Counted from the stretch's first letter, positions 42,530 to 52,110 are shown. The stretch: DNA of 64,000 nucleotides from Victivallales bacterium (GCA_017548425.1 JAFZAB010000166.1:23612-87611); one strand, 5' to 3'. Notes: generated by a model from the sequence alone, not told the origin. Translations and numbers: made by a program.

Positions 42530-43681
42530 TTATGAGACATTATGACATGCTGAAAAAATGACTTTTGCCGCATGTTTGGCTGTATTCGACATGGCAAGAC
42601 GGCGAGAATATTCTCCCATTGACGGAAGTTTCATTCTATTGCCAACAATTGTTTGCAGGATGTCCGCCGTCGCCTTCATGTCGTAAGGATCAAAAGTCCA
42701 GCCATTTTCGGGATGGACTAGTTCAGGATGGCAACCATTGTAAATGGAAGAGGCAACAGGAAGTCCGCAGGCCATGGCCTCTGGCACGACGAGGCTCCAA
42801 TTATCTTGTAATGTTGGGATGATGAAGCAGTCGGCCGCGCGGTAGAACATCGGAATATTGGTGTGATCGACGGCTCCCGCAAAGACGGCATGGATATCGT
42901 GTTGTTTGCAGAAATCTTCGAGATGGGGACGTTCGGGGCCATCACCCGCAATAAGAAGTACTGCATCAGGTTTTATAAGATTCCAAGCTTCAAGGAGTTG
43001 GCGCAATCCCTTCAGTGGAACGAGACGTCCGACGAAGAGAAAAGTGAGCTTGTCAGCTAATCCATGTTTTTGGCGGAAGGATTTGATGGTGTCATCAGTT
43101 ATTGCAAAGCATTCTTGTGTGAGCTGTTCTGAGTCCACTGCCATGTTTCCAATGGAGATTTGCGATTCTGGATAACCAAGTGACATTGTGTATTCTTTGC
43201 AGAGGCTCCCGTTGCAACAGATATGGTCTATCCAACGAGAGGCGATTTTCCGATACCATGTGCGGAAGAATTGAGCATGTTTCTCTGTGTGTTTGGTTGG
43301 TTCGTAACACATCACATGCGGTACATGGTTCCATAAACGGAGGATCAGAGGTGCGTAAGTCCATTGGAAGAAGCCGTCTGAAACGGTGACATCCGGCCTT
43401 GTCTCTCTTACTGTTTTCAAGAGATTGGGTTGGAATGGGATGCGGATGCCTTTACGGTTGACAGTGGAAATAGGGGCTCTTTTCTTGCCGGACAGGCGGA
43501 TTTCACCAATCATTCCAATTGCCCTATCTCCAAGGACTTCTCGAATTTTCTGATTGCAACGTTCGGGAACAACTTCTGCGTTGTAGATCAAGTTCAGATG
43601 ATGATCGCACAACTTGTCTAGTTCGGCATATACTGGGATGCGGTAGTCCAGAAAAGAACGGGTAACCCATGTAATGTTCAT
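42530..43681 (-). CDS. Glycosyltransferase family 4
   Basis: 383 residues, GT-B fold. It begins MNITWVTRSFLDYRIPVYAEL. The donor-binding half has FLFVGRLVPLKGLRQLLEAW, LLIAGDGPERPHLE, FYRAADCFIIPTLQDNWSLVVPEAMACGLPVASS and a Glu in the EAMACG loop. It assembles part of the repeat unit. The gene lies 18 bp downstream of the SGNH-like gene; donor sugar unknown. Confidence 0.94.
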   Translation of the reverse strand: MNITWVTRSFLDYRIPVYAELDKLCDHHLNLIYNAEVVPERCNQKIREVLGDRAIGMIGEIRLSGKKRAPISTVNRKGIRIPFQPNLLKTVRETRPDVTVSDGFFQWTYAPLILRLWNHVPHVMCYEPTKHTEKHAQFFRTWYRKIASRWIDHICCNGSLCKEYTMSLGYPESQISIGNMAVDSEQLTQECFAITDDTIKSFRQKHGLADKLTFLFVGRLVPLKGLRQLLEAWNLIKPDAVLLIAGDGPERPHLEDFCKQHDIHAVFAGAVDHTNIPMFYRAADCFIIPTLQDNWSLVVPEAMACGLPVASSIYNGCHPELVHPENGWTFDPYDMKATADILQTIVGNRMKLPSMGEYSRRLAMSNTAKHAAKVIFSACHNVS

Positions 43682-43699
43682 GGCTTGAGGTAATGGCTG

Positions 43700-44599
43700 T
43701 TACGGGAAGTCGATTTTGTTGGCCAGAAAAGTCGTTACTTCCTGTTGCCCTTGGGGATTGAGGTGGAGAGGGTCTATGAAAAGCTCGTGCCGCGATTCGA
43801 AGTTGGAATTTACGTCAATGAGAGTGACATTAGGATGGTGAGATATTGTTTCCCTTATATATTTCATGACTTCTGTGGATTTTTCAGTTTCTGCATTATT
43901 CAAAAGATCGATATTGGGGAGGACTAGGAGGAAGAGACGTATGTTTTGCGCTTCCAGAAAATCTAGTGTTTCCTTGAAAACGGCTTGCCTTTCAGAATTG
44001 AGTTGAGCTTTCCAAAAGTTGCCTTTGGCAAGCTGTCGTTTGAATTGCTCGATATTTAACTGTTTGACAGAACGATTCTTCCAGTCATGGCGGTAGCCTC
44101 GAGTAACGGCTCCGATACGTGAATCGTCGTAACGGGAGAGCGGGACAAGCATTTTCAGATAATAATCTCTGGATGTAGCGTTGGAACGGACATAGTTTGC
44201 GACGGTCGGTGATTCATTGATAAATGGATAGAAAAGCGCGTGCGAATTGATGGAAAGACCATCGGAGAAGGAGCGTGGACCTATGTCATAGAGGATGACT
44301 TTCGGCTTGTGCCCAGTTGATTCGAGGTAGTGTCGAATCATGACAAGGCGGTCTGGAATGGATGTTCCGTTCATGCAGTATTTTGCGACAGTATGTCCAG
44401 TTTGTTCCTGCAGAAGGTCGCGGTCGATGGCCATTTCGGACATGGAGTGGCCGATGATGAGAATGTCAGCCGGCCAAAGGCAATAATATTGCTTCAGGCC
44501 ATAGTTGAAGATCTTAAAGCAGAGAATATTAATGATGGCAAAGACCAGTAGTCCGGCTGTGCATTTTTTGATGAGCGATATTTTTGTGAGGGCGGACAC
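43700..44599 (-). CDS. Membrane-anchored SGNH-like protein, partner of MBOAT
   Basis: 299 residues. One N-terminal membrane segment (about 15-36) and an extracytoplasmic domain with block I DILIIGHSMSEMAIDRDLL, where GDS has become GHS, and a terminal DPLHLNPQGQQEV carrying the Asp/His pair. This resembles DltD/AlgX-like proteins that pass acyl groups to exported polymers. It lies 6 bp after an MBOAT gene, which supports the pairing. The altered block I leaves Ser as possible nucleophile. Not a firm family match. Confidence 0.68.
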   Translation of the reverse strand: MSALTKISLIKKCTAGLLVFAIINILCFKIFNYGLKQYYCLWPADILIIGHSMSEMAIDRDLLQEQTGHTVAKYCMNGTSIPDRLVMIRHYLESTGHKPKVILYDIGPRSFSDGLSINSHALFYPFINESPTVANYVRSNATSRDYYLKMLVPLSRYDDSRIGAVTRGYRHDWKNRSVKQLNIEQFKRQLAKGNFWKAQLNSERQAVFKETLDFLEAQNIRLFLLVLPNIDLLNNAETEKSTEVMKYIRETISHHPNVTLIDVNSNFESRHELFIDPLHLNPQGQQEVTTFLANKIDFP

Positions 44600-44605
44600 G
44601 TTTTT

Positions 44606-45970
44606 TCAGAACTGTAGGTAGATGAAGGAATTGGAGGAGACGGCGAGTAAGGCGACAAGACTGGCAATAATAGCATAACCTGGAATGCGGAAGGTGTCTG
44701 GACAGCGTTCGCCAGTGAAACCTCGATAAGCAGCGAAATCGACACCGAACAGAATGATAATGGCGACAACATTCAGTGCGAATGTGACTTGCGAGACGCC
44801 GAATGTCGGTCTACCTGGATGAGTCACTATGCGGACGATGATCTGGATTGCGCGTTTGAATGTCGGTGCCCGGAAGAAAATCCATGCGGTGTTGACAATG
44901 GCGAAAGTGAAGATGTAACGCAGGAGGTTGATAATTCGTGATGGGGATTCGTTCTTCTTGCCGAAGAGCATAATGTTGGCGAGATTGAAGAAACCGTGGA
45001 TGGCTCCCCATAAGATGAATGTCCCGTTGGCTCCGTGCCACAGGCCGCTCAAAAGGAAGACGACAAGCTGGTTACGGATCCACTTGGGCTTCGATACACG
45101 GTTACCGCCAAGTGGAATGTAGAGGTAGTCGCGGAACCAGGAGGTGAGGGAGATATGCCATCGTTTCCAGAAGTCCGGTATGGATGTCGCAAAGTACGGG
45201 AAGTTGAAGTTGTTGCGAAGATCTATACCGAAAAATTTGGCGGACCCGCGCGCGATGTCGGAATAACCGGAGAAGTCGGCGTAGATTTGGATTGAGAAGA
45301 AGATGGACGCGATGAGAAGCGTGCCTCCAGTGGCGGTTTTTGGGGAAGCGTAGGCCCGGGTTATGTAGGAGGCAAGTCTGTCGGCGACGACCATTTTCTG
45401 GAAGAGCCCCCAAATGATGAGCTGGATGCCGTCGTAGATATGCTGTGGGGTAGGACGTTTTGATTCTTTGAATTGCGGGAGGAGTTCATTGGCGCGTCCG
45501 ATCGGGCCTGCCGCGATTTGCGGGAAGAAGGCTGTGAAAAGGCCGATGCGCATTAAATCATTTTCCGGCTGTATCTTGCCTCTTGATACATCAATGACAT
45601 AGCCGAGCGACTGGAATGTGAAGAAGGATATGCCGACGGGCAGGAGAATGTCCAGATGTGGGATGAGATAGGGTAGGTGAAGGCTTTCGAACAGCAAGCG
45701 GAAAGAGTCGTTGAAGAAGTTAAAATATTTGAAGACAGCGAGTTCGAGAATGGAGAGGATGACTGCCAATGTGTTTTTCCTGTATTTGGCGCAGAAGAAA
45801 CAGAGGAGGGTCTGCCCTAGCAGGAGGAAGGTGAATCGCCAGTCGAAAGCGGCATAGAAGATATAGCTTGCTGCCAGCAGAAGCCAGTTTCTGTATTTCG
45901 ACGGCAGGCATGAATAGGCTATGGAGCAGACCGCCAGAAAGAGAAAATAGTTGATTTCAGTGAACAGCAC
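44606..45970 (-). CDS. MBOAT family O-acyltransferase
   Basis: About 454 residues with many membrane segments. IPDFWKRWHISLTSWFRDYLYIPLGGNR and LSGLWHGANGTFILWG (active His) are the MBOAT signature blocks. With the adjacent SGNH-like protein it forms the second acyl-transfer pair in this locus. I choose the GTG at 45970, giving the usual VLFTEINYFLFLAV amino end and a 14-bp overlap with the acyltransferase gene. A longer frame starts at a TTG at 46030, deeper inside that gene. Confidence 0.9.
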   Translation of the reverse strand: MLFTEINYFLFLAVCSIAYSCLPSKYRNWLLLAASYIFYAAFDWRFTFLLLGQTLLCFFCAKYRKNTLAVILSILELAVFKYFNFFNDSFRLLFESLHLPYLIPHLDILLPVGISFFTFQSLGYVIDVSRGKIQPENDLMRIGLFTAFFPQIAAGPIGRANELLPQFKESKRPTPQHIYDGIQLIIWGLFQKMVVADRLASYITRAYASPKTATGGTLLIASIFFSIQIYADFSGYSDIARGSAKFFGIDLRNNFNFPYFATSIPDFWKRWHISLTSWFRDYLYIPLGGNRVSKPKWIRNQLVVFLLSGLWHGANGTFILWGAIHGFFNLANIMLFGKKNESPSRIINLLRYIFTFAIVNTAWIFFRAPTFKRAIQIIVRIVTHPGRPTFGVSQVTFALNVVAIIILFGVDFAAYRGFTGERCPDTFRIPGYAIIASLVALLAVSSNSFIYLQF

Positions 45971-46931
45971 GATTGAAAAGGCGTGTTGACAGAAGGCGAA
46001 GGATCCTAATGACAACCAGCGGGAAGCCAATGGCGGCAGGGATGGCCAGAAGCAGGAACAATGGGAAAAGTCTGGATGGTGCAGGAAGGCGTGAGAAAAA
46101 ATTAGCGAGAATCTGGATGGCGATCATTTGGTAGAGATAGATGCCAAAGCAGTTTCGGGAGATGTGTTCAATGACGTTTTTGAATGGACGGAGCAGGGGG
46201 GCGCAAATCCATGACAATGCCTGCATAAAGGGCAGTGCGAGAAAACCGCTTGACGGATAGAACAGCCCCGGATGGAAAATAGAGAGGTACAGGAAGTAAA
46301 TGGCTGTCGCATAGACTGGAAGGCATGGAATACGACACAAGAGGCCTATATTTTCCGCTGCGATGATTCCCAGTATAAGAAAGATGAAGTGACGTGAGAA
46401 GAGATGAATTGCGAACAGGTTGTTGTTAATATGGCAAAAGGATAACCCAATTGCCATGAGCAAAAAGAGGACGATGGTTGGATTGTAGTAATGCGAGATG
46501 AAGGGAGTGAGCAAATAGAATTCAAAAAGTACGTAGATGAACCAGAGAAAAATGACGTAAGATGCTGTCGGCCTATAGAATAGATTAAAGGCGGTGCGCA
46601 ATGCTTTTGCGGAAAAACGGTATTGTGCAAGAGGAATTAGCGAAAGGATGATACCCAATATGACGAACGGGAGTGCGAACTTTCGGAATTTGTCTCCAAT
46701 TAGATGAAAATAATCGAAAATATTTTTCATCGGCTTCTTTGTATAATGCATGAGGAACCCAGCAACAAAGAAAAAGACACCCATGTGGAAAGAGTAAATC
46801 CAGTTTTTCAGTGTGTCATACCATGGCGGTGCAAAACGTGCGCTGCAATGACCGAGGATGACAAACAGCAACGCAATGTTGATCCAGACATCGACGAGGA
46901 ACAGTCTATTTTTCTCAGGACGGCTGTTCAT
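45957..46931 (-). CDS. Acyltransferase 3 family membrane protein
   Basis: 324 residues with about 10 membrane segments. The N-terminal VDVWINIALLFVILGHCS with the conserved His, WIYSFHMGVFFFVAGFL and the later YLYQMIAIQ segment fit the OafA/WecH-like acyltransferase-3 family. Such proteins O-acetylate surface polysaccharides from cytoplasmic acetyl-CoA. It overlaps the polymerase gene by 17 bp and the MBOAT gene at its 3' end. Confidence 0.9.
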   Translation of the reverse strand: MNSRPEKNRLFLVDVWINIALLFVILGHCSARFAPPWYDTLKNWIYSFHMGVFFFVAGFLMHYTKKPMKNIFDYFHLIGDKFRKFALPFVILGIILSLIPLAQYRFSAKALRTAFNLFYRPTASYVIFLWFIYVLFEFYLLTPFISHYYNPTIVLFLLMAIGLSFCHINNNLFAIHLFSRHFIFLILGIIAAENIGLLCRIPCLPVYATAIYFLYLSIFHPGLFYPSSGFLALPFMQALSWICAPLLRPFKNVIEHISRNCFGIYLYQMIAIQILANFFSRLPAPSRLFPLFLLLAIPAAIGFPLVVIRILRLLSTRLFNRAVH

Positions 46932-48135
46932 TATTCAACTGATAGAAGCCCTTGGGAGCGTTTTCGCACCAAAGATTCCAGAATGTGAGCAAGCAGAAAA
47001 CGAGAGTTGAAAGGGGACCCCACTTGCTCCCGAATATTGGTATGCTATTGTTGTTGATGGCGATGACGATGAAGGCGCTGGTGATGGCGATAGCGTAGGG
47101 CGAGTCAAAGATGATTTGGAGCATCAGGGATTTAACAAGCCGCTTGAAGAGGACGAGCCAGAAAGTGAGTCCAATTAGACCGGTATTGATGAGGATGGAG
47201 AGATAGCCATTGTGCGCGGAGAGCGCATAAACGAGACCGAAGTTTTTCCCCGCACGTTCACCGACTGCAAATCCCCAACCGCGGAATGGTCGTTGGAGCC
47301 ATATTTGGATATAGCCAGTCCAAAGATACACTCGACCATGTAATGATAAGACTGAAGCTTCGGACTTACCGGGAAAGAAGATTCTGAAGATAATGCGTTT
47401 GCCAGAATAATAGGTTGCGGCGAGGAGAAGCAAGGACGGAAAGAAGACAGATGAGCGGAAATGATTGTTTTTGAAACTGTAAATGAAAAGAACGGCACAT
47501 GCGAAGGATATGTTGCTGGCTGAACTTGTACCGATAAGAAGGAAAAAAAGACCGCTGTATATGAATGGACTCATTTCATTGATTGAGAATAGATTACTAC
47601 GATAAGCGGAGAGCGACAAGCAGGCAAGGACAGCGGCTGTGATGGAATAGGAGTTTGTATGGAGAGAACCTAGTCGTACATGTCCTAGGAACATGAAGAG
47701 AGTTAAGGCTAAAGAGTAGCTAAGCAACCCCTTGAACGCGCTTCTTGGTGTGCGGAATTTCATGAAGATGAAGAAAATATATGCAGAGAGAATAAGCATG
47801 CTGCCTGCACGGTAGATAATGTAAAGGGCACTGCTTCCTTGTATGCGCCAAAAAATCGTAATAAAGGCGAAAAGATAGTAAGCGAACCAACATTTGATGG
47901 TGCCATGCCATAATCGTTTCCAAGGAACTTGATGTTTATTTTGGTATAGGTAGAATGCGCAGAATGCAATGGCCGTGATGTCAAAAATGGCGAGCCCATC
48001 GACGGCTGTGTAATTGCTGACGTCCGCGCGATATCGTCTTAGGAAAATCGTATTACGCAGAATCGGTATCAAGATAGGGATGAGCGTCTTGATACTTGGA
48101 CCATCAGTTGGATTTAAGAGTTTTCTTAGTTGCAC
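46915..48135 (-). CDS. O-antigen ligase/polymerase (Wzy-like)
   Basis: 406 residues with about 10-12 membrane segments. The large periplasmic loop has the family pattern HGRVYLWTGYIQIWLQRPFRGWGFAVG, then SAHNGYLSILINTGLIGL, where the conserved Arg and His of the Wzy_C/WaaL domain lie. It would polymerise repeat units or ligate glycan on the outer face of the inner membrane. It is the only polymerase-type gene in the cluster. Confidence 0.92.
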   Translation of the reverse strand: MQLRKLLNPTDGPSIKTLIPILIPILRNTIFLRRYRADVSNYTAVDGLAIFDITAIAFCAFYLYQNKHQVPWKRLWHGTIKCWFAYYLFAFITIFWRIQGSSALYIIYRAGSMLILSAYIFFIFMKFRTPRSAFKGLLSYSLALTLFMFLGHVRLGSLHTNSYSITAAVLACLSLSAYRSNLFSINEMSPFIYSGLFFLLIGTSSASNISFACAVLFIYSFKNNHFRSSVFFPSLLLLAATYYSGKRIIFRIFFPGKSEASVLSLHGRVYLWTGYIQIWLQRPFRGWGFAVGERAGKNFGLVYALSAHNGYLSILINTGLIGLTFWLVLFKRLVKSLMLQIIFDSPYAIAITSAFIVIAINNNSIPIFGSKWGPLSTLVFCLLTFWNLWCENAPKGFYQLNNEQPS

Positions 48136-48170
48136 AAAAAGAAAAGCCTGTCAGGCAGGTGTTAATAGAA

Positions 48171-49139
48171 CTAGACAGTGATGCCGCGAATATATTCGCG
48201 GCATCGGAGGAGTGAGGTGAAAAAAAACCATATACAACGTGAACGGCTGCAAATGGTAAAGATGGAATTGAGGCGGTTTTTCGGAAAGAGAAAAGAGCAT
48301 TTCAGAACATCCTGACGGGCAAGCTCATAGCGTCCATCCATGATCATGGAGTAGGCAAGGTTGCGGGCGATGCGCGCCTGAGCACGTGGAAAGCTTTCTT
48401 TCTGTTTTTCTGAAAGGCGTTGAACGATGCGTTGCGACCAGATGTCGATCGGGACGGCAGAAGCCCAGCGTTTACGCGCTTTGGCGAGCCAGCCGTTTTT
48501 TTTCGTGACAAGGCCGCCATCACTAGTGAAAAGTACTTTCGGAATGAAGCCCCATTTGCCATATGTCGCAAGAAGTGCCCAGAATTCAAGGTCTTCACAT
48601 ACTCTGAAATCCTCCCTCTGACCACCAGTCGCTTTGGCGACAGAGGTACGGATGAGAACGGAACCCGTACAGACATGATTGTATTTAGCCCAGAAATCAA
48701 AAAAGTCGTCTAGCAAGACTGGCTGTTGGATAGGCGGCTGAGGTGGGACGATGGAAACCTTGCCGTTGAAGGTCTTGTGGCATTGCATGACACTGACGGC
48801 GACGGCTTCCTGATGGCTCTTTAGAAAAGCCGTCGTTTCATTGAGAAAATCCGGTTCCCAGAAGTCATCACCATCAAGAAAAGCACAGAAATCGCCTTCG
48901 GCGATTGCCAGCCCATGGTTGCGGGCAGCAGCTGGACCTTGATTGCGTTTTTGTCGTATGATTTTGACAAATGGACAATAAAGGCTTTCGATAATGGACA
49001 GTGTTTCATCTGTGGAGCAATCATCGACAATGATGATTTCAATCTCATGTCCGCCATTTTGGTGAATGACGGAAAGAAGCGCCCTTTCGATTAGAAGCTT
49101 GAGATTATAAGTTGGAATGATGACGCTGACAGAAGACAT
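48171..49139 (-). CDS. Glycosyltransferase family 2
   Basis: 322 residues, GT-A fold: VSVIIPTYNLKLLIERAL, IIIVDDCSTDETL, ARNHGLAIAEGDFCAFLDGDDFWEPDFL with the DxD-type metal site, and CEDLEFWALLATYGKWG. It is an inverting transferase adding one sugar at the cytoplasmic side. Its final codons contain a perfect 26-bp palindrome (48180-48205). Confidence 0.95.
   Translation of the reverse strand: MSSVSVIIPTYNLKLLIERALLSVIHQNGGHEIEIIIVDDCSTDETLSIIESLYCPFVKIIRQKRNQGPAAARNHGLAIAEGDFCAFLDGDDFWEPDFLNETTAFLKSHQEAVAVSVMQCHKTFNGKVSIVPPQPPIQQPVLLDDFFDFWAKYNHVCTGSVLIRTSVAKATGGQREDFRVCEDLEFWALLATYGKWGFIPKVLFTSDGGLVTKKNGWLAKARKRWASAVPIDIWSQRIVQRLSEKQKESFPRAQARIARNLAYSMIMDGRYELARQDVLKCSFLFPKNRLNSIFTICSRSRCIWFFFTSLLRCREYIRGITV
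48180..48205. repeat. Perfect 26-bp palindrome in the last codons of the GT2 gene
   Basis: Each half is GATGCCGCGAATA and its exact complement, with no loop base. It codes for CREYIRGI of the GT2 tail and ends 9 bp before the stop. As RNA it would form a GC-rich stem between the GT2 and polymerase genes. No T-run follows. Confidence 0.9.
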
Positions 49140-49150
49140 AGAAAATTGAA

Positions 49151-50137
49151 TTATTTGGAGAATCGCTTGTCGTAAGCGATATTTTGTTTTGATTCGAGAA
49201 GTCTGGCTCGGCAGGCTTGACAGTGTTCGCGTCCATTGGCGTATCCGACATGATATCCCTTGCTTTGATTCCAGCCGATGCCAAACGCAAAAACAGGCAT
49301 CATAAACATAACACCGATGTCACCTGCTTTCAAACTATTCCAGACCGCAGACAAATGAAATTGTTTCTGCATATAGCGGGAAGCGTTGAGAACGGTTTCT
49401 AACCATGCGGGAATTCTGCCTTGCAGATAATATTTGAAGGAGCGACTCATCTTGATGGCGGCCTCCCCGTCGCCGCGTCCATAGACGAATGCCTCTCGCC
49501 AGTATTTTGATAAGATACCCGTGCGTCCCCAGTAGGTCATGGCCTTGGGGGCGAAAGCGTATTTGTAGCCTGCCTGTCTGTATTGACGGAAAAGTGTTGA
49601 GTCATCGGCATAGAATGTCAAATCCTCTGGCAGACCGCCGCATTCCTGCCAAATCTTCTTAAGATATGCGGATGAGCGATTTCCGCCAATTGACCCTTCA
49701 GGAGTCAAACTTTCAAATCCGCCTTTTTGAATATACCATTCTGTTTTTGCCACAAGTGTTTTGACGGATTCTGGATCAATGCAAGTATTACCGATGACGA
49801 GTTGCATCTCCGAGTCTTCTTCAAATGGATGCATGAGCTCTTCGCAGAAGCAGTCTGCTAGACGGACACCCATGTCTGTCGAAATGATATGGTCATATTT
49901 AGCGTTTTGGATTGCGAAATTGCGTCCATGAGCGGCGTTCCCACCCTCCTGGATAGCCGTGATACGGGAATCCTCCTTGGCCCAATTGGTTATGGCCTCC
50001 CATGTTCCATCGTTCGAGAAGGCGTCCACAATGACAATTTCATCAGGAAAGCGTGTCTGTGCCTGCATGTTCGCCTTCCAATATGGGAAGGAACACATTT
50101 CATTGCGACAGGTTGTGACGAGTGAGCAGGGAATCAT
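49151..50137 (-). CDS. Glycosyltransferase family 2
   Basis: 328 residues. SLVTTCRNE, DEIVIVDAFSNDGTWE, NAAHGRNFAIQNAKYDHIISTDMGVRL with the metal site, and ADDSTLFRQYRQAGYKYAFAPKAMTYW are GT2 blocks. The C-terminal 80 residues hold a hydrophobic segment (GVMFMMPVFAFGIGW) that may associate with the membrane. It overlaps the upstream reductase gene by 4 bp. Confidence 0.94.
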   Translation of the reverse strand: MIPCSLVTTCRNEMCSFPYWKANMQAQTRFPDEIVIVDAFSNDGTWEAITNWAKEDSRITAIQEGGNAAHGRNFAIQNAKYDHIISTDMGVRLADCFCEELMHPFEEDSEMQLVIGNTCIDPESVKTLVAKTEWYIQKGGFESLTPEGSIGGNRSSAYLKKIWQECGGLPEDLTFYADDSTLFRQYRQAGYKYAFAPKAMTYWGRTGILSKYWREAFVYGRGDGEAAIKMSRSFKYYLQGRIPAWLETVLNASRYMQKQFHLSAVWNSLKAGDIGVMFMMPVFAFGIGWNQSKGYHVGYANGREHCQACRARLLESKQNIAYDKRFSK

Positions 50138-51084
50138 GCGTCAAGCCTCTCCATCCAGTTGTCGAATATGTCCTTCAAGGTCGTTTCAAACGGGATTACT
50201 GGCTCCCAACCCAGAGCTTTCAGTTTGGAATTGTCTCCAAGAAGCGTCTTTTCGTCCGTTGGACGAACAAGTTGTGGATCGCGTTCGACAGTGACTTTGA
50301 CGTTTGAAATCTTGATGAGAATATCTAGCATGTCGGAAATTTTCCATGCAAAGCCACGGCAAATGTTATAGACTTCGCCTGAGATTCCTTTTTGTGCAAG
50401 CGTCCAAAGGGCGGTGGCTCCATCACGGACATCAATGAAATCGCGGGAGGTGTTGAGGTTGCCGACGTGGAGGATCGGCTCCTGCTGGCCGAGCTTGATG
50501 GCGGCAAGTTGTCGCGCGAAGTTCTGGATGGCGGTCAGTGGTGGATGGTTGGGACCGACATGGATGAAGAGTCGCGGTAGGATGACATCCAGACTGTAGT
50601 TTAAATGGAATTGGCGTCCCATCATTTCCATGGCGGCTTTTGTCACACCGTATGGCGTCACGGGTTTAAGCGGTGATTCTTCGTTGACAGGTTCGTCTGT
50701 CAATGCCGCGCCGTATGCAGCGCTGGAACAAGCGGGAATAACACGCGCCTGAGGGGCCTTGTGCAGAACGGCGTTGTAAACGTTCCAAGAGCCCGTGATG
50801 TTGAGTGCGTAAGTTGTCTGCTCTGCTTCATAAGATTGGCCATTATATGCTTGGGCTGCAAGATGATAGACTAAATCTGGCTTGAAGTCAGCGATGGATT
50901 TCTCCAAGAAGTTTACATCCAGAATGTCGCCCGCATAGTGCTTGTAATCTTCATGCTTGTGGGACTGCATTCGATAGGAGGTCGTTGCACGGCTGATACC
51001 CGCGATTTCGCAGCCCTGTGTCTTCAGATAATCGGCAAGATGGCTGCCGATCATGCCAGTGATGCCAGTGATGAGTACTTTCAT
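50134..51084 (-). CDS. NAD-dependent nucleotide-sugar reductase/epimerase, Rmd-like
   Basis: 316-residue extended SDR: GITGMIGSHLADYL, the SSAAYG strand, YGVTKAAME with the catalytic Tyr-x3-Lys, NTSRDFIDVRD, and the terminal LVRPTDEKTLLGDNSKLKALGWEP, which is most like GDP-6-deoxy-D-mannose reductase and related GDP-sugar enzymes. It would yield a 6-deoxy sugar donor such as GDP-rhamnose. The required GDP-mannose dehydratase is not in this window, so substrate remains inferred. Confidence 0.86.
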   Translation of the reverse strand: MKVLITGITGMIGSHLADYLKTQGCEIAGISRATTSYRMQSHKHEDYKHYAGDILDVNFLEKSIADFKPDLVYHLAAQAYNGQSYEAEQTTYALNITGSWNVYNAVLHKAPQARVIPACSSAAYGAALTDEPVNEESPLKPVTPYGVTKAAMEMMGRQFHLNYSLDVILPRLFIHVGPNHPPLTAIQNFARQLAAIKLGQQEPILHVGNLNTSRDFIDVRDGATALWTLAQKGISGEVYNICRGFAWKISDMLDILIKISNVKVTVERDPQLVRPTDEKTLLGDNSKLKALGWEPVIPFETTLKDIFDNWMERLDA

Positions 51085-51114
51085 GATTGAGATGGTTGAT
51101 TAACTGATGGGAAA

Positions 51115-52110
51115 CTAAGAAAAAATGGCGATGTCGGAGAGCCACAGTTTTACAAGTTGCAATTCTTCAGGCGGGAAGAAACCGGCAGCCTGCAATGCTT
51201 CATAGCAACGGAGCAGATTGTCTGGCATATTCCCTTCTCCTGAAAGAAGATTGGTATTTTCAAGAACTTCCGTGAGTTTTCGATTGCCTGTATAGCCCGG
51301 AATCTCGTCCGTGAAGTCTTTCATAAGATTATGGACATTCCTTTCTTGGATGACTTCTGGTGAGTGGAAGACGACGCCGTGCCCGATTTCCCAAAGGCAG
51401 CGTTGCGCAATGAAGCTCTTCCATATGTCACACATTCTAAATGAGCAGTTGCTCGGTACGTACATAAGCGGGAAGGCTTTGGGAAACCACCATGTCGATT
51501 GCGTATTGAAGGGACACCATACATGCGGTCCAAGGCAGACGGAAGGAGCGTTGTCGAAATCGAAAGGACGATCTTCCGTAAGCCGCCAAATGGCGTCCAC
51601 ATCTGGCGAGAGATTGACAAGCCCTTGTTGAACAGGGGCTTCCATTTGCGAGAGTGTCGCTGAGACAGGGCGGACGGTATGGATTTCGTCGAGAAGGAAA
51701 CCGCGTGGCCAGATGTTTTGTGATGTGAAATACTTATAGACATTGGTCCAACCGTTTTCTTTAACCATGCGTACGTCTTTTACGGTCTCCGTTCTGGGCT
51801 TCCAATTCGCAAGTGGAGCGTTGTCGTCATCGGTTTCGTAGATGACATCTGCCTTTTCGGAGATGGCTTGGAGATAGCCGATATTCTTTCGAGCGTAGTG
51901 CTGTGTCGGTAACGCTTTGGCGAGTTTAAATGGGAGTTCGGCTTGTTTGTCGAACGACAGGAATTCCGCATTGGGGAGATTAAAGCTCTTGGGGCCTTTT
52001 GTGTCGCCGACGGCTATCAGAGTGGCGTCAAATTCTTGGTGACGAGTTGAGAGGCACTGCATGGCCTCTGTCGGTTCTGCTATTGTTGTGATGACAGACT
52101 TTAATATCAT
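51115..52110 (-). CDS. STELLO-type glycosyltransferase (DUF288)
   Basis: 331 residues. KSVITTIAEPTEAM, LIAVGDTKGP, HYARKNIGYLQAI, VIYETDDDNAPL with the acidic metal site, PRGFLLDEI and PFNTQSTWWFPKAFPLMYVP are the blocks of the STELLO/DUF288 family, known from plant Golgi proteins linked to cellulose synthase assembly and from scattered bacterial surface-glycan loci. It probably transfers a sugar in repeat-unit assembly. The start overlaps the upstream GT2 gene by 4 bp. Confidence 0.88.
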   Translation of the reverse strand: MILKSVITTIAEPTEAMQCLSTRHQEFDATLIAVGDTKGPKSFNLPNAEFLSFDKQAELPFKLAKALPTQHYARKNIGYLQAISEKADVIYETDDDNAPLANWKPRTETVKDVRMVKENGWTNVYKYFTSQNIWPRGFLLDEIHTVRPVSATLSQMEAPVQQGLVNLSPDVDAIWRLTEDRPFDFDNAPSVCLGPHVWCPFNTQSTWWFPKAFPLMYVPSNCSFRMCDIWKSFIAQRCLWEIGHGVVFHSPEVIQERNVHNLMKDFTDEIPGYTGNRKLTEVLENTNLLSGEGNMPDNLLRCYEALQAAGFFPPEELQLVKLWLSDIAIFS

